A stretch of 64,000 bases of DNA from JAAYCI01 sp964370195 (GCA_964370195.1 CAYJIH010000003.1:1-64000), one strand, 5' to 3'; positions 1 to 8,450 are shown, counted from the first letter of the stretch. Program-made: numbers and translations. Notes: generated by a model from the letters alone, not told the origin.

Positions 1-200
1 ACAAACTATGTCTATTTTTTTCGCTTTTCGAAAGTGCGCAATTTATTGTACCTTATCTCTCGAAAAGCAGGCGGAGTTTGGGGCGGCGCCCCAAGGTCTA
101 ACGCGCGCAGGCGGCGGATGAATTCGACCCAAAATCCGAAGGGCGGTGTTTTTGGCAGTCTAAAAAACCCTAAAAACAACTTGTTTTTAGGGTTTTTATT
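1..200 (+). other. G+C-rich segment without a gene; possible 3' end of a structured RNA
   Basis: No convincing protein is encoded here. The stretch from about 66 to 160 is clearly richer in G+C than its surroundings. It holds several complementary pairs: GCTTTTCG (23-30) with CGAAAAGC (61-68), TTGGGGC with GCCCCAA around 78-94, and CGGAT (115-119) with ATCCG (134-138). It ends at the strong terminator at 163-197. An arginine-rich reading frame crosses the segment but runs through the terminator and into the flavodoxin gene on the other strand, so I do not call it a gene. A rightward non-coding RNA starting outside the window would fit, but this is inference. Confidence 0.3.
163..200. terminator. 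Bidirectional intrinsic terminator
   Basis: A perfect 14-bp stem, 163-176 with 184-197, encloses a 7-base loop. The arms begin and end in A and T runs, so it can work in both directions. It lies 20 bases after the stop of the leftward flavodoxin gene and probably ends the gltX-glnS-flavodoxin transcript. Confidence 0.8.
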
Positions 201-219
201 TATCCAGTATAAAAGCCTT

Positions 220-732
220 TTATACTTCGTCTATATGGTAGTCCTCATCGTGCAAATCAAGCGCCAAAGCAAAACTTTTTATTTTATCCGAATGAATTTC
301 ACTATGCCGTTCCTGAATGTGCCGGTATGTCTCTTTTCCTAAAAGAAGACGATCGGCATGTGTCAATTGTTCCCAGTTCACTTCCCCACCAAATGTAGCC
401 TTTGCCAAAGCTATGTTTAACAAATCTTCATCAAAATTGTCAGCAAACACCTCTTGCACTGTAGAGGGAACGGACGTTTGGCAAATAAAAAAAGCAACTT
501 GTTTTTCCAGTAATACCGATTTGTATTTTTTACAAAACCGGTGCACCTTGCTACTGATGTGATCTTCATAAATGGGGCCACCCACCACAATCATATCATA
601 CGCAAGAAGGTTTGGCCGCTCATGTTCTGCCAAATTCACAAGATCGGCACCTTCACGCAGGGCTTCGGCCAAAAGCGTGGCACATTTTTTTGTGGCACCA
701 TACCTTGTGGCATAAATAATTAAAGTTTTCAA
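220..732 (-). CDS. Flavodoxin-domain protein (HemG/flavodoxin type)
   Basis: Small FMN-binding flavodoxin-fold protein of about 170 residues. The N-terminus (KTLIIYATRYGAT) is the phosphate-binding loop typical of flavodoxins and HemG-like proteins, and 'VVGGPIYEDHIS' matches the second flavin loop. The TTG at 732 is the likely start: it follows a GGGGGAG ribosome site by 5 bases and puts the FMN loop at the very N-terminus. An upstream ATG at 756 would add eight residues without a good ribosome site. It is the last gene of the gltX-glnS run, 41 bases after glnS. The family suggests electron transfer or a protoporphyrinogen oxidase-like role; the substrate cannot be read from the sequence. 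Confidence 0.75.
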   Translation of the reverse strand: MKTLIIYATRYGATKKCATLLAEALREGADLVNLAEHERPNLLAYDMIVVGGPIYEDHISSKVHRFCKKYKSVLLEKQVAFFICQTSVPSTVQEVFADNFDEDLLNIALAKATFGGEVNWEQLTHADRLLLGKETYRHIQERHSEIHSDKIKSFALALDLHDEDYHIDEV

Positions 733-797
733 AGCAGCTCCCCCATTTACAGGCACCCCTTACATTTCAGTGTGCTAAGTGTAAGCGGCATCATTTC

Positions 798-2471
798 TTA
801 CGTATCCAGCTTAAAGCTATCTTTCAGCTTCACAATGCGGTTGAATGTATTTTCTGTTTTGCTGTCTTTACAAAAGTAACCCATTCGCACAAACTGGAAC
901 CGCTCTCCCGCTTTGGCATCAGCAAGGCAATTTTCTAATTTACAGGAAGCAAATGTTTCCAAAGAATTCTCGTTCAGGAAATCAAGATATGTTTTATCCT
1001 CAGGCAAATCGTTCAAATCCTCTTGTGTAAACAAGTTATCATACAAACAGGCGCTTGCCTCCACCGCGTGAGCACAGCTTACCCAGTGAATAGTTCCCTT
1101 TACCTTGCGGCCATCCTGTGGTTTATTGTTTCCTGTTTCAAGGTCGGCCGTGCACAAAAGCTCACAAACCGTGCCGTTTTCATCTTTCACCACTTCATTG
1201 CAGCGAACGATATAAGCGCCCATCAAACGCACTTCTCCATCCAAACGCAGCCGCTGCCACTTAGGCGGTGGCACCTCAGCAAAATCCTCGCGTTCAATGT
1301 AAAGGCTTCCCGAAAATGCCACGTCACGGCGGCCACTTTCGGCATCGGTGGGGTTATTGGAAATGGGGAACGTTTCCTCTTTTCCCTTTGGGTAATTTGT
1401 GATGGTGACACGAATGGGATCCAGCACAGCCATGCGTCGAAGCGCTTTTTGGTTTAACTCTTCACGAATACAATATTCCAAAAGACGGATGTCCACCGTG
1501 CTGTACGCTTTGGCCACACCGGCACGTCGCACAAACTCCACAATGGAAGAGGGTGTGTACCCACGGCGACGCAAAGCGCATAAAGTGGGCATACGTGGGT
1601 CGTCCCAGCCGTCTACGGTGCCCGTTTCCACAAGTTCGCGCAAATAACGCTTGCTCATCACCGTATTTGTAATGTTCAAACGTGCAAACTCAAACTGACG
1701 CGGCTTTTGTTCAAAATCAATCATATTCACCACCCAATTGTATAAAGGACGGTGGTTTTCGAACTCAATAGAGCACAGAGAATGTGTAATCCCCTCAATG
1801 GCATCCTGAATGGGATGTGCAAAATCATACATCGGATACAGGCACCATTTGTCGCCACTTCGATGGTGTTTTGCATGTAAAATGCGATAAATCACAGGGT
1901 CTCGCATGTTCATGTTCGGTGACGATAGGTTGATTTTCGCACGCAATGTGCGGCTGCCATCGGCAAATTCTCCTGCACGCATACGGCGAAATAAAGAAAG
2001 ATTTTCCTCTACGCTTCTGCCTCGATAAGGGCTTTCGCGCCCGGGTTCTGTTAATGTGCCACGATATTCGCGCATTTCCTCTTGATTCAAATCGTCCACA
2101 TAAGCGCGCCCTTTTTGAATCAGTTGCTCTGCATACTCGTAACATTTTTCAAAATAATCCGAGCCATAAAAAATACCACCGTCCGGCAAAGCACCAAGCC
2201 AGCGCAAATCTTCTTCAATGCTTTTTACATACTCATCGTCTTCACGCAGCGGGTTTGTATCATCATAGCGCAAATTGAATGTACCACCATATTTTTTCGC
2301 TGCTGAATAGTTTATCCAAATCGCTTTGGCACTGCCAATATGCAAATACCCGTTCGGCTCTGGCGGAAAGCGTGTGTGAATGCTGCGCCCAAACCCATTT
2401 TTTAAATCGTCCTCGATGATATCGTAAATAAAATTAGAGTCAAGCTCCATTTTTTCTGTCCATTCGCTCAT
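798..2471 (-). CDS. glnS: Glutaminyl-tRNA synthetase
   Basis: Charges tRNA-Gln directly with glutamine in the cytoplasm. The 557-residue protein has the class I signature PPEPNGYLHIGSAKA near residue 36 and the KMSKS-equivalent VMSKRYL near residue 270, followed by the two beta-barrel anticodon-binding domains expected for bacterial GlnRS. The ATG start at 2471 follows GGAGGA by four bases. It is 38 bases downstream of gltX in the same direction. Many Firmicutes lack GlnRS and make Gln-tRNA with GatCAB; clostridial lineages with glnS are thought to have acquired it. Length and motifs are normal, so identification is firm. Confidence 0.96.
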   Translation of the reverse strand: MSEWTEKMELDSNFIYDIIEDDLKNGFGRSIHTRFPPEPNGYLHIGSAKAIWINYSAAKKYGGTFNLRYDDTNPLREDDEYVKSIEEDLRWLGALPDGGIFYGSDYFEKCYEYAEQLIQKGRAYVDDLNQEEMREYRGTLTEPGRESPYRGRSVEENLSLFRRMRAGEFADGSRTLRAKINLSSPNMNMRDPVIYRILHAKHHRSGDKWCLYPMYDFAHPIQDAIEGITHSLCSIEFENHRPLYNWVVNMIDFEQKPRQFEFARLNITNTVMSKRYLRELVETGTVDGWDDPRMPTLCALRRRGYTPSSIVEFVRRAGVAKAYSTVDIRLLEYCIREELNQKALRRMAVLDPIRVTITNYPKGKEETFPISNNPTDAESGRRDVAFSGSLYIEREDFAEVPPPKWQRLRLDGEVRLMGAYIVRCNEVVKDENGTVCELLCTADLETGNNKPQDGRKVKGTIHWVSCAHAVEASACLYDNLFTQEDLNDLPEDKTYLDFLNENSLETFASCKLENCLADAKAGERFQFVRMGYFCKDSKTENTFNRIVKLKDSFKLDT

Positions 2472-2509
2472 AGCGTCCTCCGAATATAATTATCTTCAAA
2501 TTGTGTCCA

Positions 2510-4150
2510 TTAAATATTTTGTGCCATGTCACGCAGACGTTGTGCCACACAGTCTTCCCCTAAAATTTGCATCACATCATGCAAATCCGGGCTTTGTTCG
2601 CGCCCCGTAATGGCCAAACGCAACAACATCGACACATCCCCCACATGGCCGGAAAACGCTTCTGGATTTTTTTTGTACTCTTTCATATTTGCAGCAAAAC
2701 CAACAGATTCCGCCAATTCTTTAAGCTGGTTAAACCATACGTCGGCTTCTGCTTTTGGGTCGTATTGATAATTCTGTAATATCTCGCGTGCTTTTTCGGC
2801 ATTCAAATTTTGTGGCAACGTATAGCACGGCACAAATAATTCTTTAAAGTAAAAAGAGAGATATTCTTTGGCCTCACGCCACATTGTAATGTCTTTACGG
2901 CGTTTTGGCCCCGTGCGCCCTACAGAGAGAATGCGTGTTGCATACTCAGTATCTCGCGCCAGTAGTTTCGCAAAATCAGCATCATATTGCTCGCACCAAC
3001 GAAGCAAAAGCGCCAACACTTCATCCGCTTCCATGCGGCTAATCACCGTTTTAGACACATCATCCAATTTTTGAATATCAAAAAGTGCGCCGGATACCGA
3101 CATTTTTTTCGCCGAGAATGCAAAACGATTCATGTCCTCATTTGGGTTCGCCATGCGCCAATCTTCAAAATTAGAATTAAGCAATGTCATCAAATATTCT
3201 TTTACTGCACCAGTGGGATACCCCATCTCGCTGTAAAAACCAAGTGCAAGCTCTGGATCTTTACGCTTCGATAGCTTGCGTTTTCCGGCACCATCTTGTT
3301 TCATCAAATGAGCCGTATGCAAATATTTCGGTGCTTTCCAGCCCATGGCTGCAAACAGCTGAATGTGAATGGGCAGTGTAGCAAGCCACTCTTCGCCACG
3401 CACCACAAGGTTTGTGCGCATCAGATGGTCGTCTACCACATGGGCAAAATGATACGTGGGAATGCCATCACGCTTCAAAAGAACCACATCCTGGATGTTT
3501 TCCGGCAGTTCTAAAACACCGCGAATTACATCGCCCACCTTAATACGATTTTCTGCTTCCCCTTCACTTCGATAGCGAACAACATAGCTTTCGCCACTTT
3601 GGATACGACGTTCCACCTCTTCATATTCACAATCACGGTAGCGAGCAAAGCGGCCATAACAGCCAAAATCAAGTTTTTGCTCCACTTGCTCGTTTCGCAT
3701 ATCGGCCAACTCTTCTTCGCTTAAAAAGCAAGGATATGCCTTGCCCTGCTTCACAAGTTCTTTCACAAATACGTGGTAAATATCTTTTCGTATGCGCTGA
3801 TAATAAGGCCCATATTCGCCGCGTTCTCCGCCCTTGCAGGCACCTTCATCAAACGGCAATTCATACTCCTCAAACACAGACACGATGGTGTCAACACCAC
3901 CCTCCACCTCACGCTTTTGGTCGGTGTCCTCAATGCGCAAATAAAAAACACCCTCGCTTTGATGCGCAAGGCGCTCATCGGCAATGGCCCCATAAAGGTT
4001 GCCTAAATGCATAAAGCCGGTGGGGCTTGGTGCCATACGTGTTACGCGTGCACCTTCTTTTAATGTTCGCGGTGGATAACGCAGTTCCACCTCTTCGCAA
4101 GTTTCAAGGCCACACGGAAATAGCAACTGTGCCAGTTTTTCGGTATTCAC
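2510..4150 (-). CDS. gltX: Glutamyl-tRNA synthetase
   Basis: Attaches glutamate to tRNA-Glu. The 546-residue protein carries the class I HIGH-type motif (APSPTGFMHLGN, about residues 40-51) and the KMSKS-type motif KLSKRKD near residue 295. There is an N-terminal extension of about 35 residues before the catalytic core, and the C-terminal half is an anticodon-binding helical region of clostridial type. The start is GTG at 4150, seven bases after GAGGAG. It leads an operon with glnS and the flavodoxin gene. Because glnS is next door, this enzyme is probably discriminating for tRNA-Glu; that is inference. Confidence 0.95.
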   Translation of the reverse strand: MNTEKLAQLLFPCGLETCEEVELRYPPRTLKEGARVTRMAPSPTGFMHLGNLYGAIADERLAHQSEGVFYLRIEDTDQKREVEGGVDTIVSVFEEYELPFDEGACKGGERGEYGPYYQRIRKDIYHVFVKELVKQGKAYPCFLSEEELADMRNEQVEQKLDFGCYGRFARYRDCEYEEVERRIQSGESYVVRYRSEGEAENRIKVGDVIRGVLELPENIQDVVLLKRDGIPTYHFAHVVDDHLMRTNLVVRGEEWLATLPIHIQLFAAMGWKAPKYLHTAHLMKQDGAGKRKLSKRKDPELALGFYSEMGYPTGAVKEYLMTLLNSNFEDWRMANPNEDMNRFAFSAKKMSVSGALFDIQKLDDVSKTVISRMEADEVLALLLRWCEQYDADFAKLLARDTEYATRILSVGRTGPKRRKDITMWREAKEYLSFYFKELFVPCYTLPQNLNAEKAREILQNYQYDPKAEADVWFNQLKELAESVGFAANMKEYKKNPEAFSGHVGDVSMLLRLAITGREQSPDLHDVMQILGEDCVAQRLRDMAQNI

Positions 4151-4216
4151 AAATTAACTCCTCAATGCTATAATTTCATTTAGGAAGCGATACGCCCCCA
4201 CTTTTCTCTGCTCTTT

Positions 4217-4246
4217 ATTGTATCAAATAATCATCAATAAAGTCAA
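4217..4246 (-). promoter_or_regulatory. Probable sigma-A promoter for gltX-glnS
   Basis: On the minus strand TTGACT (4246-4241) and TACAAT (4222-4217) are separated by 18 bases, about 65 bases before the gltX start. It lies in the 329-base divergent gap 4151-4479; the rest of that gap is A+T rich, with only the rightward promoter at 4409-4438 recognisable. Confidence 0.65.
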
Positions 4247-4408
4247 TTATGGCAAAACGCCACACTCTGCAGTGTATCACTAAACAAAAAAACACGCTTT
4301 TTACTTAATAAAATAAATGTAAATTACATAAAACCTTTATAAAAACAAGTTATTTCCGCCACAGTAACGCAATTGAATTGTTTTACGTTTTTATAGCAAA
4401 TCTAGGGC

Positions 4409-4438
4409 TTGAAATTGCCACTTTGTTTGTGGTATAGT
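4409..4438 (+). promoter_or_regulatory. Probable sigma-A promoter for the ACT-hom-lysC genes
   Basis: TTGAAA (4409-4414) and TATAGT (4433-4438) with an 18-base spacer, about 40 bases before the ACT-domain gene. No T-box or riboswitch fits in the short leader, so regulation at this point is not evident from sequence. Confidence 0.65.
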
Positions 4439-4479
4439 ATTCTTGTTGGGTACAATTGTGTTTGAGAGGTGTACAATTC

Positions 4480-4908
4480 ATGGAGGAAATGCACTATCTT
4501 CTAGTGGAGTCATCGGTGGTGCCACAAGTTTTTTTGCGCGTACTTCAAGCAAAAGAATTTTTAGCAAGCGGTGAAGCAAAAAATGTATCAAAAGCGGTTC
4601 AAATGGCAGACATTAGCCGCAGTGCTTTCTATAAATACAAAGATTCGGTGTTTCATGCTTCGTTTGGTAGCGAAGTGATTACGTTACGTGCAAAGCTACT
4701 CGATGAAACAGGCGCCTTACAAGAACTTCTCTCTTCAGTGTCAGACGTTGGTGCAGGTATTGTAACCATCAACCAAAGTTTGCCTGAAAACGGTGCGGCT
4801 GATGTGGCGGTAAGTGTGCGTACCAGTGGCATGAACTGTACTGTAGTACAACTTTTAGAAAACCTAAAGCAACAACGTACCGTGGTGGATATTTGGCAAA
4901 AAAAATAA
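4480..4908 (+). CDS. ACT domain-containing protein (PheB/UPF0735 family)
   Basis: A 142-residue protein. The N-terminal half resembles the PheB/UPF0735 family, with a helix-turn-helix-like stretch (NVSKAVQMADISRSAFYKYKD). The C-terminal half reads as an ACT domain (LSSVSDVGAGIVTINQS), a fold that usually binds an amino acid. The ATG at 4480 follows GAGAGGTG by seven bases; an in-frame TTG further upstream lacks a site. It sits 38 bases before hom, in the same transcript as hom and lysC. Family context makes it a likely amino-acid-responsive accessory to aspartate-family synthesis, possibly for threonine sensing; this is inference. Confidence 0.85.
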   Translation: MEEMHYLLVESSVVPQVFLRVLQAKEFLASGEAKNVSKAVQMADISRSAFYKYKDSVFHASFGSEVITLRAKLLDETGALQELLSSVSDVGAGIVTINQSLPENGAADVAVSVRTSGMNCTVVQLLENLKQQRTVVDIWQKK

Positions 4909-4946
4909 GGGCAACTTTGCCTGCAAGCAATATTTAGGAGGAAAGA

Positions 4947-6155
4947 ATGGCAAAACTAGCAATTTTAGGTTGTGGCATTGTGGGCAGCGGTGTGCGCGAA
5001 ATTTTATTACGCAACGCAGCCGGCATTGAGCGCCGCCTTGGAGAAAAATTGGAGCTTGGCTATATTTGTGACATTCGCGAGCCAGAAGCCGAAGCAGATA
5101 ATGCACAATACGTGCAAGATATCGCCCCCATTTTAGAAGATGACGAAGTGCGCGTTGTAGTGGAGACCATTGGCGGGCTAAAACCTGCCTACGACTATGT
5201 ATGCCGCGCACTAGACAGTGGCCGCCATGTGGTAACAAGCAACAAAGAAATGGTGGCACAGTATGGCGCACAGCTTTTGCAACGCGCCAAAGACCATAAC
5301 GTTTGTTTTTTGTTTGAGGCAAGCGTGGGTGGCGGCACCCCCATCATCACCCCCATTCATCAATGCCTTGCAGCAAACCGCATCCACTCGGTAGCCGGCA
5401 TTATCAACGGCACAACAAACTTTATGTTAAGCCGTATGGAAACAGCCGGCATGGATTTTAGCGCTGCATTAAAAGAGGCGCAAGACCTTGGGTATGCCGA
5501 AACAAAAGACCCTTCGGACGATGTGGATGGCATCGATGCTTGCCGTAAAATATCCATTTTGGCCTCACTTGCCTTTGGCAAACATATTTTTCCTGAAAAT
5601 GTGCGTGCACGTGGCATCCGCAATATCACACCGGATGACATGGCCATGGCTAAAAAACTAAATTGCAGCATCAAATTGATTGGCTGGTGTGAACAAAATG
5701 ACAATGGCGAGCTTTCGATGGCAGTAGAGCCCATGATGGTGCGTAGCAGTGACCAACTTTCCGGCGTAAATGATGTGTTCAACGCTGTGAAAGTGGAAGG
5801 TGACATGCTGGGCGAAGTACTGTTTTACGGAAAAGGCGCCGGCAAACTGCCAACCGGCAGTGCCGTGGTGGCCGATATCATAGATGCAATGAAAGAAGGT
5901 GCACGCATCCACAACAGCCTTTTCTGGAAACCAACCGAGCCACAAACAAGCCACCACAATGCAGGCGGTGCATGCGAGTGGTACTTGCGCGCCGAAAGCA
6001 TTCGAGACATTGAAATGTTGCCGGGTGCCGTGCAACTTTCAGAGAATGCCTACGCAGTGCCAAACCTCACTGAGGAAGAGGCCAGAGGCTTCTTAGTAAG
6101 CCATGAAGACGAAGCGTGTGAAGCGATGAAAATTTGGCCCGCCAACCTAGGGTAA
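4947..6155 (+). CDS. hom: Homoserine dehydrogenase
   Basis: Reduces aspartate semialdehyde to homoserine with NAD(P)H, the branch step to threonine and methionine. The 402-residue protein opens with a Rossmann motif (LGCGIVGSGV) and contains SNKEMVAQYG and the family block GIINGTTNFMLSRM, with the catalytic 'DPSDDVDGIDACRK' region. After the catalytic core only about 65 residues remain, shorter than the C-terminal ACT domain of 430-residue homologues. Feedback control may therefore rely on the separate ACT protein encoded just upstream, which is inference. Start ATG follows AGGAGGAAAGA. It lies 38 bases after the ACT gene and 54 before lysC. Confidence 0.95.
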   Translation: MAKLAILGCGIVGSGVREILLRNAAGIERRLGEKLELGYICDIREPEAEADNAQYVQDIAPILEDDEVRVVVETIGGLKPAYDYVCRALDSGRHVVTSNKEMVAQYGAQLLQRAKDHNVCFLFEASVGGGTPIITPIHQCLAANRIHSVAGIINGTTNFMLSRMETAGMDFSAALKEAQDLGYAETKDPSDDVDGIDACRKISILASLAFGKHIFPENVRARGIRNITPDDMAMAKKLNCSIKLIGWCEQNDNGELSMAVEPMMVRSSDQLSGVNDVFNAVKVEGDMLGEVLFYGKGAGKLPTGSAVVADIIDAMKEGARIHNSLFWKPTEPQTSHHNAGGACEWYLRAESIRDIEMLPGAVQLSENAYAVPNLTEEEARGFLVSHEDEACEAMKIWPANLG

Positions 6156-6209
6156 AATTTCAATAATATAAATAGATACACCAATTCAAAAGTGAGAGGA
6201 ATGAATAGA

Positions 6210-7424
6210 ATGCCTTTGATTGTACAAAAATTCGGTGGCACCTCTGTGCGAGACACAGAGCGGTTGTTCAACGTAGCCCGTATCGTGGCAGACACTTACA
6301 ACGCCGGCAATGATGTGGCTGTTGTTGTTTCAGCACAAGGGGACTTCACCGACGTGCTTGTAGACAAAGCAGACCAAATTTCCAAAAGACCCAACACGCG
6401 TGAAATGGACGTGCTCTTATCCTCAGGCGAGCAAATTAGCATTTCGCTTCTTGCCATGGCTTTACAAGAGCTGGGTTGCCCAGCCGTCAGCCTCACCGGT
6501 TGGCAAGCCGGCTTTGAAACAAACAGAGCTTATAGCAAAGCCCGCATCAAAAACTTAAACACAGAGCGTTTGGAAAGCGAATTTGCCAAAAAACGCATCG
6601 TCATTGTGGCCGGTTTCCAAGGCATCAATGTAAATGATGACATCACCACACTGGGGCGTGGTGGCTCGGACACAAGTGCTGTGGCCATTGCCGCGGCCAT
6701 GAGAGCGGACAAATGCCAAATTTTCACCGATGTAGACGGTGTTTACACCGCCGACCCACGCCTTGTGCCAAATGCAAAAAAACTAGATATTATCTCATTT
6801 GACGAAATGCTGGAATTGGCTAGCCTTGGCGCAAAAGTACTTAACAACCGCAGCGTAGAGCTGGCAAAAAAATACGGAGTAACCCTGGAAGTTCTAAGTA
6901 GCTTAGATCCAAAACCAGGAACGATTGTGAAGGAGGTTTTAGACATGAATGAAGGAATGCTGATTAAAGGAACTGCAAAAGATACTGAGGTGACTGCTGT
7001 TACCTTAACCGATGTGCCGGACGTGCCGGGCATCAACTTTAAAATCTTCTCTCTCGTCAGCCAACACAAAATCAATGTAGACATCATTTTGCAAGCCTCT
7101 GGACGCGGCGGCAACATGGACGTTATCTTCACTGTGCCACAAGGCGATGCCGACGTTGTGAAAGAATTGCTGGAAGAAAACTTGGCATTATTCCAAGCAG
7201 GTGGCGTTTCTATTGACAACACCCTTGCCAAAGTAAGTATTGTTGGCGCCGGCATGCAAAGCCACTTTGGTGTTGCCGCACGCATGTTTGAAGCATTGGC
7301 CGATTCAAACATCAACATCCGCATGGTTTCTACCAGCGAAATTAAAATTTCTGTTTTAATTCAAAAAGAAGATGCCGACCGCGCTGTGCAAGCAATTCAC
7401 GCTGCTTTTGACGAATTGCAATAA
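6210..7424 (+). CDS. lysC: Aspartokinase
   Basis: Phosphorylates aspartate, the first step to lysine, threonine and methionine. The protein of 404 residues begins with the kinase signature VQKFGGTSV and has the conserved block TLGRGGSDTSAVA; two ACT domains fill the last 150 residues. The ATG at 6210 is chosen because GAGAGGA ends nine bases before it, while the in-frame ATG at 6201 touches that site. An internal in-frame ATG at 6945 has its own very strong ribosome site (see separate entry). With hom upstream it forms an aspartate-family operon. Confidence 0.95.
   Translation: MPLIVQKFGGTSVRDTERLFNVARIVADTYNAGNDVAVVVSAQGDFTDVLVDKADQISKRPNTREMDVLLSSGEQISISLLAMALQELGCPAVSLTGWQAGFETNRAYSKARIKNLNTERLESEFAKKRIVIVAGFQGINVNDDITTLGRGGSDTSAVAIAAAMRADKCQIFTDVDGVYTADPRLVPNAKKLDIISFDEMLELASLGAKVLNNRSVELAKKYGVTLEVLSSLDPKPGTIVKEVLDMNEGMLIKGTAKDTEVTAVTLTDVPDVPGINFKIFSLVSQHKINVDIILQASGRGGNMDVIFTVPQGDADVVKELLEENLALFQAGGVSIDNTLAKVSIVGAGMQSHFGVAARMFEALADSNINIRMVSTSEIKISVLIQKEDADRAVQAIHAAFDELQ
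6945..7424 (+). CDS. Internal translation start giving a separate aspartokinase beta (regulatory) subunit
   Basis: Inside lysC an in-frame ATG at 6945 lies eight bases after a perfect AAGGAGG (6930-6936). Translation from here gives 159 residues that contain exactly the two ACT domains (starting MNEGMLIKG). Bacillus subtilis aspartokinase II is made this way: an alpha subunit of full length and a beta subunit from an internal start, assembling as alpha2beta2. The site, spacing and domain boundary here match that arrangement. That it is actually used is inference, but the ribosome site is better than that of the full-length gene. Confidence 0.7.
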   Translation: MNEGMLIKGTAKDTEVTAVTLTDVPDVPGINFKIFSLVSQHKINVDIILQASGRGGNMDVIFTVPQGDADVVKELLEENLALFQAGGVSIDNTLAKVSIVGAGMQSHFGVAARMFEALADSNINIRMVSTSEIKISVLIQKEDADRAVQAIHAAFDELQ

Positions 7425-7447
7425 ACACACCGCTTCCTGCAAACATC

Positions 7448-7476
7448 TTGCCATTCCCATGCCCACATGTTATAAT
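7448..7476 (+). promoter_or_regulatory. Probable sigma-A promoter for the M15-like gene
   Basis: TTGCCA (7448-7453), 17-base spacer, TATAAT (7471-7476); the gene starts 48 bases further on. It means the M15-like gene can be expressed apart from hom-lysC. Confidence 0.65.
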
Positions 7477-7524
7477 AAAGCGATATATGAAACATTGTAA
7501 TTTATAATTGCATGGGAGAAACAA

Positions 7525-8433
7525 ATGCCGGTGGACAAACAACCCTACCAAAGCCCAGAAGAAATGGAATATCGCAGACGCCAAGCTCTACGTAGTCAAC
7601 GTAGAAAAAAGCAGCGCAGACGGCAACTTTTAGTGCTGGGTGCCTGCTTACTTGGCGTTATTCTTGTAGTCACCATGGTGGTAATGATTTTCCGCGCCAT
7701 CTTGTCGCCCACAGAACGCACAACGCCACAAGATGAAATGGTAAGTTCGATGCTGTCACCCTCGCAAGCGGTGGCAGCGGTGGCACCTACAGCGGCCGAC
7801 CCCAGCGCATGGAATTTACTGCTTATTAACCAAAACAACCCCATGCCCGAAGGGTTTGCACCAGAACTTGGCACCTATGACCAAGATGGTGTAACACATT
7901 ATTTCGACGTACGCGCTTTGCCTGAACTACAACAGATGATTGCCGATTGCAACGCCATCGAAGGCAACACGCTGCGCATATTGTGGACAGCCCCCGGCGA
8001 AGACAAGCAAAACGCCCGTTACCAAAACCTTGTAGACACTTACATAGCCCAAGGTAGCGATGCAACCGAAGCCGATATCTTGGCCCGAAGAGCCGAACCA
8101 CCATACGGATACTCAGACCGCCAAACGTGCTTATCGGTAGATTTTGGCACTGCTACAGTAACAGAAGGTGTGCAAGCTTTTGCACAAACCCCTGAATATG
8201 CCTGGCTTCTTGCCAATGCAGCCGATTATGGATTTATTTTGCGTTTTCCTGAAAACAAGGCCGAAATTACCGGCATTGATTTTCAACCTTACCATTTCCG
8301 CTATGTGGGTGCAACGGACGCACATGCCATCACAAACAGTGGTATTTGTTTAGAAGAATACGTGGCGGCACAGCCTTCTTCCCCACCGGTTGTTGCCTCC
8401 AGCCAAAGTGCTACCTCTGTTGCTTTGGCCTAA
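7525..8433 (+). CDS. Membrane-anchored VanY/M15B-like protein with altered active site
   Basis: A 302-residue protein with a very basic N-terminus (KKQRRRQ), one transmembrane helix at about residues 35-58, and an outside domain that follows the M15B D-alanyl-D-alanine carboxypeptidase layout: WNLLLINQNNP, a PPYGYS block, EYAWLLANAADYGFILRFP, and HFRYVGATDAHAI near the end. In active VanY enzymes the pattern SxHxxGxAxD supplies a zinc His and Asp, and EPWH supplies the catalytic Glu and a second His. Here these read SDRQTCLSVD (Arg199 in place of His) and QPYH (Gln254 in place of Glu); Asp206 and His257 remain. Peptidase activity is thus unlikely; a peptidoglycan-binding or regulatory role is possible. 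Confidence 0.8.
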   Translation: MPVDKQPYQSPEEMEYRRRQALRSQRRKKQRRRQLLVLGACLLGVILVVTMVVMIFRAILSPTERTTPQDEMVSSMLSPSQAVAAVAPTAADPSAWNLLLINQNNPMPEGFAPELGTYDQDGVTHYFDVRALPELQQMIADCNAIEGNTLRILWTAPGEDKQNARYQNLVDTYIAQGSDATEADILARRAEPPYGYSDRQTCLSVDFGTATVTEGVQAFAQTPEYAWLLANAADYGFILRFPENKAEITGIDFQPYHFRYVGATDAHAITNSGICLEEYVAAQPSSPPVVASSQSATSVALA

Positions 8434-8450
8434 ACCTTAATTTAAACACA

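Noticed and set aside
34..342. Arginine-rich 102-codon open frame on the plus strand
   Set aside because: It runs through a strong terminator and into the opposite-strand flavodoxin gene; composition is that of a G+C-rich structured segment, not a protein.
1023..1457. 144-codon frame antisense to glnS
   Set aside because: Lies wholly inside glnS without a ribosome site or recognisable domain.
6743..7324. 193-codon frame antisense to lysC
   Set aside because: A shadow of the real gene: Ser/Thr-rich, no ribosome site and no family match, while lysC is fully conserved.
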